Source: Chitinophaga cymbidii (GTDB lineage: Bacteria; Bacteroidota; Bacteroidia; Chitinophagales; Chitinophagaceae). Taken from it: a DNA stretch of 64,000 nucleotides. Under the pieces are notes generated by a model. That model searched no databases. It saw only the letters and a program-made list of their open reading frames with translations, and was not told where the DNA came from. The stretch is taken from positions 62,001-126,000 of the forward strand of contig NZ_BKAU01000006.1 of NCBI RefSeq assembly GCF_007992715.1. Direction: 5' to 3'. A program made the translations under genes and the position numbers. Below are positions 1 to 8,593 of this stretch, piece after piece. Each line of letters starts with the position of its first letter. Position 1 is the stretch's first letter.

Positions 1-40
1 TACGAAAACCATCACGGGCGGGGTGACCGTAAGTTTTTAA
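1..40 (+). CDS. SusC-type TonB-dependent receptor, C-terminal tail (partial)
   Basis: Reading from base 2, the first 12 codons give a short beta-strand-like tail ending ...GGVTVSF and then TAA at 38-40. A C-terminal alternating hydrophobic strand ending in Phe is the usual end of a SusC/RagA outer-membrane barrel, and a SusD gene follows 147 bp later, the standard SusC-SusD order. The rest of the gene lies upstream of the window, so the assignment rests on this tail and the context. Confidence 0.7.
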   Translation, partial: TKTITGGVTVSF

Positions 41-78
41 CTTTTCAAATGAAACCGAGCATGATACATTTATGGCAC

Positions 79-112
79 CGGGCCATGTTAATGCGAGGTT
101 CCATCTGGCCCG
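79..112 (+). promoter_or_regulatory. Hairpin in the susC-susD spacer
   Basis: Arms CGGGCCA (79-85) and TGGCCCG (106-112) are perfect 7-bp complements with a 20-base loop, followed by TAAAAAATTA. It lies between the SusC stop and the SusD start and could tune transcript ends or the SusC:SusD ratio. A near-repeat, GTTCCATCTGGC (98-109) and GTTCCATCCGGC (153-164), brackets the first candidate SusD start. The function is inferred only. Confidence 0.35.
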
Positions 113-187
113 TAAAAAATTAAACATTAACAGATGAAACAGATGAAACGGAGTTCCATCCGGCTAAAACCAATAAAATATTTACGG

Positions 188-1636
188 ATGAAAAAGATAT
201 TTTTTATACTGATTGTATTCTTCGCCGCCGGTTGTAAAAAGCAGCTGACGGAAGATCCGCAGGGCCTGGTGGTAGGCTCCATTGCGCTGAGCAATATGGC
301 TGGTCTGGAATCCGCGCTGAGCGGGGCTTATGCCAGCCTGCAGGTAGGCTTCGAAAGCGGCTTTGTGACCGTTTCACAGATCGCGATGTGCATGGGTGCG
401 GACGACCTTACCACACATCCGGGTTCTAACAAGGAAGAGTTCCGCGAATTTGACCAGTTCAATGTTTCCTCATTGAACAGCCGCATGAATCCCATCTGGC
501 GCGGTTGCTACAAAACGATCCAGTCCACCACCAATATCATCAACAATTATACGGCGGTGACGGACGGCGAAGAAGCGAAGATCCACGAGATCGTGGGTGA
601 AGCCTATTTCCTGCGCGCGCTGTGTTATTACTGGCTTACCCGCTACTGGGGCGCTGTACCCATCATCCCTACGGAAAAATACCTGGAAGAATACCTGAAG
701 CTGGAAAAAAGTTCCCCGGCTGAAGTATATAAACTGGTAGAAGCCGATCTCGCCAAAGCGGAAGAGTGGGTGCCCAACACCAAACGCAATCCCGGCCGGC
801 CCAACAAAGGCTCCGTGAAAGCATTGCTGGCCGATGTATACCTCACGCAAGGCGGATGGCCGATCAATGACGCGTCCAAATATGCGCTGGCCGCCGCAAA
901 AGCAAAAGAGGTGATCGACAACAAGGCTGTGTATGGCTTTGATCTTTACCAGGACGGTTTCCTGAAGATATTCGCCGGCGGTACCCCCGAAGATGTATTC
1001 ACCATCTTCACGCGCGGCAACTGGATCACCTATAACTCCTTCTACGGCGTATCCGGTATGCCCGACGAAGAAGCCGGCTGGAGCGACTTCTTCCCGGAAA
1101 TGAATTTCTACAACAACTTCCCCGAAGGCTCCCGCAAGGATGCGACCTTCTCCCTGGAATTTACCAAACCCGGCACCACCACGCCTATACCCTGGCAGGA
1201 CCTCGCCACCAAGCATCCGTACTATAAAAAGTTCAGGATTCAGAACGGAAAGGCGGATGTGTACATGTCCAACAGCCCCGTGCTGATGATACGGTACGCG
1301 CATGTGCTCCTGATCTACGCGGAAGCGCAGGCCCGGTCTTCCGCCGCTCCCAATACGGACGCCTATAACGCGGTCAATGCCGTGCGTTTGCGTGCCGGTC
1401 TTGGTAACATCTCCGGCCTCGGAAAAGAGGACTTCCTCAAAGCCGTGATCGACGAAAGAGCCTGGGAGTTCGCAGGTGAATGGAACCGCTGGTTTGACCT
1501 CGTGCGGCTGGACATGGTAGCCGCTGCGAATGAAAACAAACACCCGGACGACCTGGAACCCATCGGTACCATCACGCAGGATAAGTACTGGATGCCTATT
1601 CCGGGCGCGGATGCCCTGGTGAACCCGAATCTGTAA
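188..1636 (+). CDS. SusD/RagB-family outer-membrane glycan-binding lipoprotein
   Basis: SusD-family proteins are surface lipoproteins that cap the SusC channel and bind the target oligosaccharide. The start at 188 gives a lipoprotein signal, with a hydrophobic stretch ending AAGC and the lipidated Cys at residue 16. An in-frame ATG at 134 would add a basic 18-residue extension in front of the signal and is less likely. The TPR-like N-terminal part and a C-terminal region containing NAVRLRAGL and DERAWEFAGEWNRWFDLVR are typical of the family. It follows a SusC tail and precedes a GH16 glucanase, so its ligand is probably a beta-glucan. The mature length of about 480 residues is normal. Confidence 0.93.
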   Translation: MKKIFFILIVFFAAGCKKQLTEDPQGLVVGSIALSNMAGLESALSGAYASLQVGFESGFVTVSQIAMCMGADDLTTHPGSNKEEFREFDQFNVSSLNSRMNPIWRGCYKTIQSTTNIINNYTAVTDGEEAKIHEIVGEAYFLRALCYYWLTRYWGAVPIIPTEKYLEEYLKLEKSSPAEVYKLVEADLAKAEEWVPNTKRNPGRPNKGSVKALLADVYLTQGGWPINDASKYALAAAKAKEVIDNKAVYGFDLYQDGFLKIFAGGTPEDVFTIFTRGNWITYNSFYGVSGMPDEEAGWSDFFPEMNFYNNFPEGSRKDATFSLEFTKPGTTTPIPWQDLATKHPYYKKFRIQNGKADVYMSNSPVLMIRYAHVLLIYAEAQARSSAAPNTDAYNAVNAVRLRAGLGNISGLGKEDFLKAVIDERAWEFAGEWNRWFDLVRLDMVAAANENKHPDDLEPIGTITQDKYWMPIPGADALVNPNL

Positions 1637-1640
1637 ACGG

Positions 1641-1673
1641 ACGGGCGGCTAAAAAATACCTTTAGCCGCCCGT
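1641..1673 (+). terminator. Strong hairpin between susD and the GH16 gene
   Basis: Perfect 13-bp arms, ACGGGCGGCTAAA (1641-1653) and TTTAGCCGCCCGT (1661-1673), with a 7-base loop, begin 4 bp after the SusD stop. No T-run follows, so it may be a 3'-end-stabilising or attenuating hairpin rather than a full intrinsic terminator. The GH16 gene starts about 70 bp further on. Confidence 0.6.
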
Positions 1674-1743
1674 ATCGTATCGTATTGAATAGTGTTGGCC
1701 CGAATCGAGAAAGAATCCTATCCACGTATAAAATGAAAACGTT

Positions 1744-4700
1744 ATGAAAAACAAATTTACAACACTCCTCGTGTTGTTCAGTCTGCTGCTGTGCGGCAAG
1801 CTGAATGCACAATTTCTCCTGCTGGATGATATGGAAGGCAACGGTCCCTGCTCCGGCAGATGGACCTACTACGCCGGCGCCGGCGCTACCGGGAAAGTAG
1901 AGTTCGGCGTACCGAACCCGCAACCCTCCGGCCTCAACACCAGCTCACACGTAGCAAAATTCACCAAAGACACCACCTGTTTCGAGTACATGAGCGCCAA
2001 CGTCAGCATGCCGGAAGCGTTTGATATCTCCACGAACAGCGTGTTCAAAATGATGGTGTACGCCACTACCAAAGACGAGATACTCTTCAAGCTGCAACCC
2101 GGTACCGACTACACGAAAGCCGTGTATTTCACCTACAAAGTCAGCCAGATCAACCGCTGGGAAGAAGCTACCTTCAACTTCCAGAGCGTCAGCCACCGCA
2201 CGGACTTCAACTATATCGGTGTGCATTTCATCGATGGAAAGAAAGGAACCGGCACCTTGTACTTCGATCTTGTGCAGGCTCCCAATCCCACCAATATCAC
2301 GCTCACCAGCACCACGGTGGAAATGGGGCAGGAGCACGGCGCCGTATTGCAGGCAGAAGTGAACGGCGATATTTTCAGCCCTACGCTCAACACCGCTAAC
2401 TGGACGGCCCTCAACCTGCCGCAGGGCGTTACCATAGACAGTGTGCACCGCGTGAACGACACCATTGCCACCATCACGCTGAGCGGCAATTCCCCCATCA
2501 ACTATTCCCGCACCACGCTGCAGCTGACCATAGCGGGAGCGGAGCTGCAAAATCCCAATACGGCGCTGTATACTGCCAAAGGGAATGTAGTGTTCGCCGG
2601 AAATCCCAACTGGACCATGATCTACCAGGACGAGTTCAGTGTGAACGGCCTGCCTGACCGCAATAAATGGACGGTAGACGCGAAGCCCAAAGGATGGATC
2701 AACGGAGAGCAGCAGGTATACACAGACACTACGCACGACAATATCCGCATCGTGGACGGCAAGCTCATCATCAAAGGGAAAAAGGATTTCCCGAACGGCA
2801 CCACCACGGAGCCCTGGTCTTCCGGCAGAATGATCTCCCAGTACAAAATGGATTTCCAGTACGGCAAAGTGGAAGTTTCCGCCAAGCTCCCGCGCGCACG
2901 CGGCTCCTGGCCGGCCATCTGGCTCATGCCCACTACGAGCGCGTACGGCGCATGGCCCCGCAGCGGCGAGATCGACATCCTTGAACATATCGGTAATAAT
3001 TACGGCAATGCCATGTCTACCGTACATACGCAGAATAACAACTGGATGAACGGCGGGCATCTCACCGGCTCGCGCAATATCCCCGATGCGGCGGACAACT
3101 ATCACGTGTACGCCCTGGAATGGAGCCCGGATTCCCTGCGCTTCACCTATGATAGCGTGCACGTCTACACATATGCCAATCCGCATACAGACTGGAAAGA
3201 CTGGCCTTTCGACCAGAAATTCCACGTCATCCTCAACGTAGCCATTGGCGGCGGCATGGGTGGTCAGATATTCGAAGCGGACTGGCCGGACAGCATGATG
3301 GTGGATTATGTGCGCGTATACCAGAAAGGATTGGGCACGCCGGTGCTGGATTCCGTGATGGTAACACCCAAAGACCTTTCTTTCGTGCCCGGTAAAACGC
3401 AGCAATACACCGCGAAAGCGCTGGACCAGAATGGTCATGATATGGCGATCACACCGGTATGGAGCATCACCGGCGCCGGCAATACGATCGACTCCACCGG
3501 TTTTGCCACACTGCAATCTTCCGGCGTGGTAACCGCCACGGCTACCGTGGATTCCGCGACGGTCTCCGGCTCCACGAACTTCAACGTGCGGCCTGTCAAC
3601 TACAAGCCCATCCCCGCAAAGATCGAAGCGGAGAACTACGACAACTCCAATGTCTGCTGCACGGAACCCACGCAGGACACAGGCGGCGGGCAAAACGTAA
3701 GTTACATTGGCGCCGGAACCTGGATGGAATATGATATTGATGTGCCCTCCGCCGGAGATTACCGGCTGCGTTTCAGGGTGGCCGTCAGCTATAACACCAG
3801 CCTGAAAGTGCAGCAGGACACTGCAACGCTTGCCACCGTGAACCTGCCCGCCAGCGGAGGATGGCAGAACTGGATCTCCGTAGCCTCCGCGCCCGTGCAT
3901 CTTGCGGCAGGCCAGCAAACCATCCGCATCTGGTCTAACGCCTCCGGCTGGAATTTCAACTGGCTGGAATTTGTGGATGCGGACGATATCACCCTCTCCC
4001 GCATCAGCATTGTGCCGGACAGTGTGTCGCTGATAGCCGGTACTACCAAGCAGTTTAAGGCAACAGGATATGATGCCGACAGCAATGTGGTATCCATTAT
4101 ACCGGCATGGTCGGTGACCGGCAGCGGCAACAGCGTGGATACAAACGGGCTTTTCACCGCGGGCCCCACTGCCGGCACTTACACTCTAAGCGCCGTGGCG
4201 GAATCAGTAACGGGAACGGCTATTGCAAAAGTGACGCCGGAGCCGGTGCTGACAAGACTGGAGATCAGTCCGGATACAATAACCGTCCCTCTCAACGCAT
4301 CACAGCAATTTACCGCTACCGCATATGATCAGTTCGACAGTGTAATGCAGGAAGCGCCGGCCATCACCTGGACGACCACCGGAGCTGGCAACACCATTTC
4401 GGCAACAGGCATTTTCACCGCCAGCGCAACCGCCGGTACCTACACTATTACGGCCACTGCGGACACCATCAGCAGCACGGCCGTGGTAACTACCGGTTAC
4501 GCCTGTACGGTAAATAACAAGCATGAAGCGGAAAGCTCTTCCAACTATGCTTCCGGCCCTTACCTCGAAACCTGCACGGACGTTGGCGGCGGGCAGAACT
4601 TCGCCGGGCTTAATTCCGGTAAATGGTTCGCTTATAACACGCTGAACGTTCCGGTAGCAGGCAGGTACAGGATCAGCCTTCGCGTGCTGTCCACCGCCGC

Positions 4701-5820
4701 ATCTACTGTGAAGATCGGCCACAGCGGATATACTTTCGGTACCATCAGCATACCGTCAACCGGCGGCGTGTGGAAGACCGTTAGCGATACGATGACCTTG
4801 CCGGCATTGACTTACACCGGCGTTCACGTTACCTCCGGCTCCTTTAAGTTCAACTGGTTCAGCATCGATAACTGTGCGGATGAACCGCAGGTATTAACGA
4901 GGATCGTGATATCCCCGGATTCAGCGATCGTGGCGGCTGGCGGAACGCAGCAGTTCACCGCTACCGGGTATGATGCGGACAGCAACATGATGGCGCTGCC
5001 GCCGGTGACCTGGAGCGTGGACGGCAGTGGAAACACGATCTCCTCCACCGGTACGCTGACGGCTGGTCTTACTTCCGGTATGTTTACCGTAACAGCTACA
5101 GTGGACAGCATCAGCGGCACCGCAACAGCAGACATCCAGGCCAATGCCTGCACGGTGAATCAAAAGTACGAGGCGGAAACCGCCAGCGCGAAAGCCCCCG
5201 GTCCCTATCTGCAAACCTGTACCGATGTGGGCGGCGGACAGAACTACGCGGGCCTTTGGGTCAACGATTACTTCGCTTACAACAACCTGAACGTACCGGT
5301 ATCCGGCGTGTACAATATCAGCTTCCGCGTATCTACCACCGCGCCCGCGCAGATCAGCGTAGGCCACAGCGGCATGCGGTTCGGTATCATTGATGTACCG
5401 TCTACCGGCGGCGCATGGCAGACGATCACAGACACGATCACCCTGCCCGCGCTGAGCTACACAGGCATACACGTATATTCCGGCACCTTCAAGTTCAACT
5501 GGTTCAGCATAGACAACTGTGCGCCGGATAGTCTTGATGCCGGCGGCATAGCCTTTGTAAAACAGGAAGAAAGCAAGCCGGTTTCAAAAACGCAGCTGTT
5601 CCCGAACCCCACTTACGGGCCGGTGAACGTGGACATTCCGGCTGATGCGTTTAAAACCGCAACGCTGCTGGACATGCAGGGCCGGATGGTGCGCCAGTGG
5701 AGCGTACCGGCGGGGCAGACAAGGTTGAACCTTGACATCAGTGCTTTCCAGGGTGGAGCGTACATCCTGAAGCTGGAAGGAGGAAAGGAAACAGCAACTT
5801 TACGATTGATCAAACTGTAG
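1744..5820 (+). CDS. Secreted modular GH16 beta-glucanase with Ig/CBM6 repeats and T9SS sorting domain
   Basis: This is a 1358-residue secreted endo-beta-glucanase, probably beta-1,3(-1,4) (laminarinase-like). In order it has: a signal peptide ending LNAQ; a beta-sandwich binding-like domain (about 25-185); an Ig-like domain; a GH16 catalytic domain (about 290-528) with the signature EIDILE, giving Glu409 as nucleophile, Asp411 as helper and Glu414 as acid/base; an Ig-like (BIG2-type) domain; a CBM6 module (about 626-745); two more Ig-like domains; a CBM6-like module (920-1045); another Ig-like domain; a second copy of that CBM6-like module (1135-1260); and a type IX secretion type-A C-terminal domain (1285-1358, starting LFPNPTYGPV). 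It sits behind SusC/SusD, so extracellular glucan cutting before import is the likely role. The exact linkage cannot be told from sequence alone. Confidence 0.93.
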   Translation: MKNKFTTLLVLFSLLLCGKLNAQFLLLDDMEGNGPCSGRWTYYAGAGATGKVEFGVPNPQPSGLNTSSHVAKFTKDTTCFEYMSANVSMPEAFDISTNSVFKMMVYATTKDEILFKLQPGTDYTKAVYFTYKVSQINRWEEATFNFQSVSHRTDFNYIGVHFIDGKKGTGTLYFDLVQAPNPTNITLTSTTVEMGQEHGAVLQAEVNGDIFSPTLNTANWTALNLPQGVTIDSVHRVNDTIATITLSGNSPINYSRTTLQLTIAGAELQNPNTALYTAKGNVVFAGNPNWTMIYQDEFSVNGLPDRNKWTVDAKPKGWINGEQQVYTDTTHDNIRIVDGKLIIKGKKDFPNGTTTEPWSSGRMISQYKMDFQYGKVEVSAKLPRARGSWPAIWLMPTTSAYGAWPRSGEIDILEHIGNNYGNAMSTVHTQNNNWMNGGHLTGSRNIPDAADNYHVYALEWSPDSLRFTYDSVHVYTYANPHTDWKDWPFDQKFHVILNVAIGGGMGGQIFEADWPDSMMVDYVRVYQKGLGTPVLDSVMVTPKDLSFVPGKTQQYTAKALDQNGHDMAITPVWSITGAGNTIDSTGFATLQSSGVVTATATVDSATVSGSTNFNVRPVNYKPIPAKIEAENYDNSNVCCTEPTQDTGGGQNVSYIGAGTWMEYDIDVPSAGDYRLRFRVAVSYNTSLKVQQDTATLATVNLPASGGWQNWISVASAPVHLAAGQQTIRIWSNASGWNFNWLEFVDADDITLSRISIVPDSVSLIAGTTKQFKATGYDADSNVVSIIPAWSVTGSGNSVDTNGLFTAGPTAGTYTLSAVAESVTGTAIAKVTPEPVLTRLEISPDTITVPLNASQQFTATAYDQFDSVMQEAPAITWTTTGAGNTISATGIFTASATAGTYTITATADTISSTAVVTTGYACTVNNKHEAESSSNYASGPYLETCTDVGGGQNFAGLNSGKWFAYNTLNVPVAGRYRISLRVLSTAASTVKIGHSGYTFGTISIPSTGGVWKTVSDTMTLPALTYTGVHVTSGSFKFNWFSIDNCADEPQVLTRIVISPDSAIVAAGGTQQFTATGYDADSNMMALPPVTWSVDGSGNTISSTGTLTAGLTSGMFTVTATVDSISGTATADIQANACTVNQKYEAETASAKAPGPYLQTCTDVGGGQNYAGLWVNDYFAYNNLNVPVSGVYNISFRVSTTAPAQISVGHSGMRFGIIDVPSTGGAWQTITDTITLPALSYTGIHVYSGTFKFNWFSIDNCAPDSLDAGGIAFVKQEESKPVSKTQLFPNPTYGPVNVDIPADAFKTATLLDMQGRMVRQWSVPAGQTRLNLDISAFQGGAYILKLEGGKETATLRLIKL
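4501..5523 (+). repeat. Tandem duplication of an Ig-like/CBM6-like module in the GH16 gene
   Basis: Residues 920-1045 (4501-4878) and 1135-1260 (5146-5523) are clear copies. Both begin ACTVN, share CTDVGGGQN near the N-terminus, and end with FKFNWFSIDNCA. The Ig-like domain between them resembles the ones just upstream, so the unit Ig + CBM was duplicated. By eye the copies match at well over half of their positions, which suggests duplication within this gene. Confidence 0.8.
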
Positions 5821-5840
5821 GTTATACCATTCCTGAACGG

Positions 5841-5874
5841 AAGGCGTGCCGGAGAGATCCGGTGCGCCTTTTTT
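5841..5874 (+). terminator. Intrinsic terminator after the GH16 gene
   Basis: Arms AAGGCGTGCCGG (5841-5852) and CCGGTGCGCCTT (5859-5870) pair over 12 bp with one G-U, around a 6-base loop, and run directly into six T residues (5869-5874). It closes the first glycan locus. Confidence 0.88.
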
Positions 5875-5941
5875 ATCACTTTATCCGGCTGTTTCATCAC
5901 ATTTGGCCGGCGGAAGCCAATAAAGCACGGAACTTTCCGGT

Positions 5942-6886
5942 ATGAACTTCAACACATTTGACAGGCTGGTAAGCCGCAAAAGCGGTCATATCTATCGCTG
6001 GTTACTATTGCTGCTGCTTCCGGCCCAGTTTTCCATGGCACAAAGTGTCATGGTAGACGGTAAAAAGATGAATTATACAAGCTTTGGCCTCGAAAACCGT
6101 AAGCCCGGCGAGCCCGTGCTGGTCTTTGAAAGCGGCATGGGCTCCGGTGGCGGCGCATATGGCATGTTGTTTCCCGGACTTTCGGAAAAAGCCGCCGGCA
6201 TCGCATATGACCGGAACGGACTGGGCGGTTCCGACATTGATACTACGCTTAAAAGCGACCGTGATGTGGTGATGCGGCTGCATCATCTTTTGGAAACATT
6301 GAAGATCGCGCCGCCTTACGTTCTGGTTGGTCATTCCCTGGGCGGCGCTTTCATTCGCCTGTTCATAGCTGTTTACCCGGACGATGTAGCCGGTTTGTTA
6401 TTCATCGATCCTACCGATTTCATGCTGACAAAAAAAGAAGATGAGGAGATCAGAACGCTTTCAGGCAGTGCGATGGGGTACCGCGGCTTGTCCGCTTTTA
6501 TGCAGAAGCGTTTTTCCGCGGATGCAACGAGAACAGCAGGGGAGCGGTATGAAATGGAACGGGTCAGGAATAACGGGTATTTCAAAGAATATGTTTCGCT
6601 TGCGCCGCTTCCCGATATCCCGGTTACAGTGCTGCTTGCTTATAGCCGTCCGGTGGAACACGGGGAGAAACTGCTGGCGGATGAACTGAAGATCAACATC
6701 GTGCCGTGGTTCCGGGAAGTAGACCGCTTCCGCATGCTGCATTTTACAGCGCTGATAGAGAAGAACCACAATAGCCGTGTTGTATTGCTGCCGGGGCGCA
6801 GCCACGGTATCCATCATCAGGACCCTGCACTGGGTACCGCCGCCGTGCTGGACCTGTACAATCAGGTGAAAAACGGGAAACGATGA
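5942..6886 (+). CDS. Exported alpha/beta hydrolase
   Basis: This is a 314-residue alpha/beta-hydrolase fold protein with an N-terminal hydrophobic segment (about 19-34, ending FSMAQ), so it is probably exported to the periplasm. The nucleophile elbow is GHSLGG with Ser132. A conserved DPT follows at 156-158, and a C-terminal GRSHGIHH segment offers the catalytic His (about 288). An oxyanion-hole-like ESGMGSGGG lies near residue 63. The substrate is unknown: the family contains esterases, lipases and peptidases. It follows the terminator of the glucan locus and precedes a TlpA-like gene by 83 bp. Confidence 0.85.
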   Translation: MNFNTFDRLVSRKSGHIYRWLLLLLLPAQFSMAQSVMVDGKKMNYTSFGLENRKPGEPVLVFESGMGSGGGAYGMLFPGLSEKAAGIAYDRNGLGGSDIDTTLKSDRDVVMRLHHLLETLKIAPPYVLVGHSLGGAFIRLFIAVYPDDVAGLLFIDPTDFMLTKKEDEEIRTLSGSAMGYRGLSAFMQKRFSADATRTAGERYEMERVRNNGYFKEYVSLAPLPDIPVTVLLAYSRPVEHGEKLLADELKINIVPWFREVDRFRMLHFTALIEKNHNSRVVLLPGRSHGIHHQDPALGTAAVLDLYNQVKNGKR

Positions 6887-6969
6887 TTTCACAACACCAT
6901 CTTATTCATTCATCACATTCCGTTCCCTACCGCCGCAACGGGTATTATCCTTGCAAAAAATTATCCGCC

Positions 6970-8472
6970 ATGAAAAAATATCTTTCGCTTGTTCTCTTAC
7001 TGTGTTGCACGCAGGTATGTCTGTCCCAATCCATATTGACCGGCAAGGTCAATGCCCGCATAGCAGGAGAGGTGGAGCTGAACATTTCCCGCGATGTATG
7101 GTATCAGTCCGCCAATTCGGTATATAGCAAAATTGCGCCGGATGGCACGTTCTCATTTTCTGTTCCGGGGGATGATCCGGTGTTTGTCACCTTGCATTAT
7201 AACAAGAAGGAACAGCAGCTGCTGCTAAGCCCCGGCCGGCCTTTGCATGTTACATTTGCCGGGAACGACCTTCCCGGCACTATTCAATACACCGGCAAAG
7301 CGGCTGTTGAGAACGGCATGATCCACGCGTTCTTTCCGCCCCGCCCGTTTTTTATGAAGGAGTTCTCCGCTAAGAATGAATATGGAAAAATGTCTGAAGA
7401 TTCCCTGCTGCATATATTGTTGCCGGCTATTCTGAAGGAAGCGGACAGCTTGCGGCAGCTCGTTAAAAAGTCAGCCATACCCGCTGATATCAGGGCTTCG
7501 CTTGCCACCCAGATCAAATATTATTATGCACTGAACATGGACGAATTTTCATCTGTGCTGAGCAGCTACACGAAGAACCCCGCCGTGCAGCGCTGGCAGG
7601 ATACGCTGATGCACATTACAGGCATTCCGTCCATGCAGGAAATGGACAGAAGCCCATACGCAGGGTATTTCCTCTATGCCTGCGCGAAGTATGAAATGAG
7701 AAGGCTGGGCCTCATTTACCGGAAAGATAAGGCGCGGGGCCAGCAACTGCTGGTGGAAGCCACCGGCCTGCCCTTCGATTCGTTGATGCACCTGGCAAAG
7801 ACATACGGCGATGAGATCATTGCGGTCCTGCTTGCCGAAAAGTCGATGCCCGCGCCGCAATTCGAGCGGCTGCTATCCAACCGCCTGATCTATTATTGCA
7901 ACGACCAGGAGCTGCCCATGGCCCGGAAGCTCATGGCCGGCATCGATGAACATTTTGCCGCAGGAAAGGAAGCGGAAAACGGACATAAAGGGATCGCGGC
8001 GCTGGAAGCCATGCTGGAAAAGGGAAAGCAGAATACGGGCATCGCTTTCCGGAAAGACTACCGGGAGATATCCACGGTCAACGAGTTGCTGGCGCCCTAC
8101 CAGGGAAAGATCGTGTATCTCGATATCTGGGGGACCTGGTGCGGCTGGTGCAAAGTGGAAATGGGATATGTGCCCGATCTGAAAACGAGGATGTCCGGCA
8201 AGGATGTGGTATTTCTTTATCTGAGCAATGACGATGAAGAGGCGGACAGGAAATGGCGGGAGTATGTGCAGCTGAACGGGATCACCGGGGAACATGTAAG
8301 GATGAGTAACGAACGTATTGAAAAGATATGGAAGGAGTTGTTGCCGGGTGAGGAAGCCAGGAAGTATCCTACGTATTTCATATTTGACCGTAATGGAAGG
8401 GTGGCGGTGAAAGAAGCGAAGCGGCCTAGTGATGGGGAGGCGTTGTATGCGCAGTTATCCGGATTGTTATAA
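6970..8472 (+). CDS. TlpA-like thioredoxin-fold protein with N-terminal extension
   Basis: The C-terminal third (about residues 370-500) is a thioredoxin domain of the TlpA/ResA type with the active site WCGWC (Cys391, Cys394) and the cis-proline element KYPTYF. The long N-terminal part resembles the extension often found on Bacteroidota TlpA proteins. The start at 6970 gives a signal peptide ending CLSQS; an upstream in-frame ATG at 6883 overlaps the previous gene and would put 29 residues before the signal, so it is rejected. It probably reduces or isomerises disulfides in the periplasm. Its partner is unknown. An AT-rich defence-like module follows directly. Confidence 0.87.
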   Translation: MKKYLSLVLLLCCTQVCLSQSILTGKVNARIAGEVELNISRDVWYQSANSVYSKIAPDGTFSFSVPGDDPVFVTLHYNKKEQQLLLSPGRPLHVTFAGNDLPGTIQYTGKAAVENGMIHAFFPPRPFFMKEFSAKNEYGKMSEDSLLHILLPAILKEADSLRQLVKKSAIPADIRASLATQIKYYYALNMDEFSSVLSSYTKNPAVQRWQDTLMHITGIPSMQEMDRSPYAGYFLYACAKYEMRRLGLIYRKDKARGQQLLVEATGLPFDSLMHLAKTYGDEIIAVLLAEKSMPAPQFERLLSNRLIYYCNDQELPMARKLMAGIDEHFAAGKEAENGHKGIAALEAMLEKGKQNTGIAFRKDYREISTVNELLAPYQGKIVYLDIWGTWCGWCKVEMGYVPDLKTRMSGKDVVFLYLSNDDEEADRKWREYVQLNGITGEHVRMSNERIEKIWKELLPGEEARKYPTYFIFDRNGRVAVKEAKRPSDGEALYAQLSGLL

Positions 8473-8490
8473 AAAAAATCACCTGATTTT

Positions 8491-8520
8491 TTTGTGGGTT
8501 GATTTTTTATTCTATATTTG
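8491..8520 (+). promoter_or_regulatory. Bacteroidota-type promoter upstream of the abi module
   Basis: TTTG (8491-8494) and TATATTTG (8513-8520) match the -33 and -7 elements of Bacteroidota housekeeping promoters, with exactly 18 bp between them. Transcription would start near 8524-8527, just ahead of the structured RNA and outside the preceding thioredoxin gene. Confidence 0.7.
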
Positions 8521-8523
8521 TGA

Positions 8524-8580
8524 TGACATAGTCTGCCACCCCTCTGTTTCATGGGCAAATCTGGCAGGCTCTTTTTTTTT
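8524..8580 (+). ncRNA. Candidate abiF-type structured RNA (RNA antitoxin) upstream of Abi_2 gene
   Basis: Between a well-formed promoter and the Abi_2 start there is a short segment that folds. AGTCTGCCA (8530-8538) pairs with TGGCAGGCT (8562-8570) over 9 bp with one G-U, around a 23-base loop, and nine T residues follow (8572-8580). The loop holds CCC and GGG tracts that could form an inner helix or a pseudoknot. The stop-free frame running through this stretch encodes nothing recognisable. From memory, a conserved 'abiF' RNA motif upstream of Abi_2 genes has been described in Bacteroidota and other phyla. The position, size and U-tract fit, but membership needs a covariance-model search. 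Confidence 0.62.
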
Positions 8581-8593
8581 ATACCACCTCGTT

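Noticed and set aside
1945-3918. 657-codon open frame antisense to the GH16 gene
   Set aside because: It has no recognisable domain and is rich in odd His/Arg/Gly runs. Long antisense frames arise from the G/C-rich codon use of the real gene on the other strand.
8429-8593. N-terminal extension of the Abi_2 gene by 55 codons
   Set aside because: It would overlap the previous gene and run through the promoter, the structured RNA and its T-run; the Abi_2 similarity begins after 8594.
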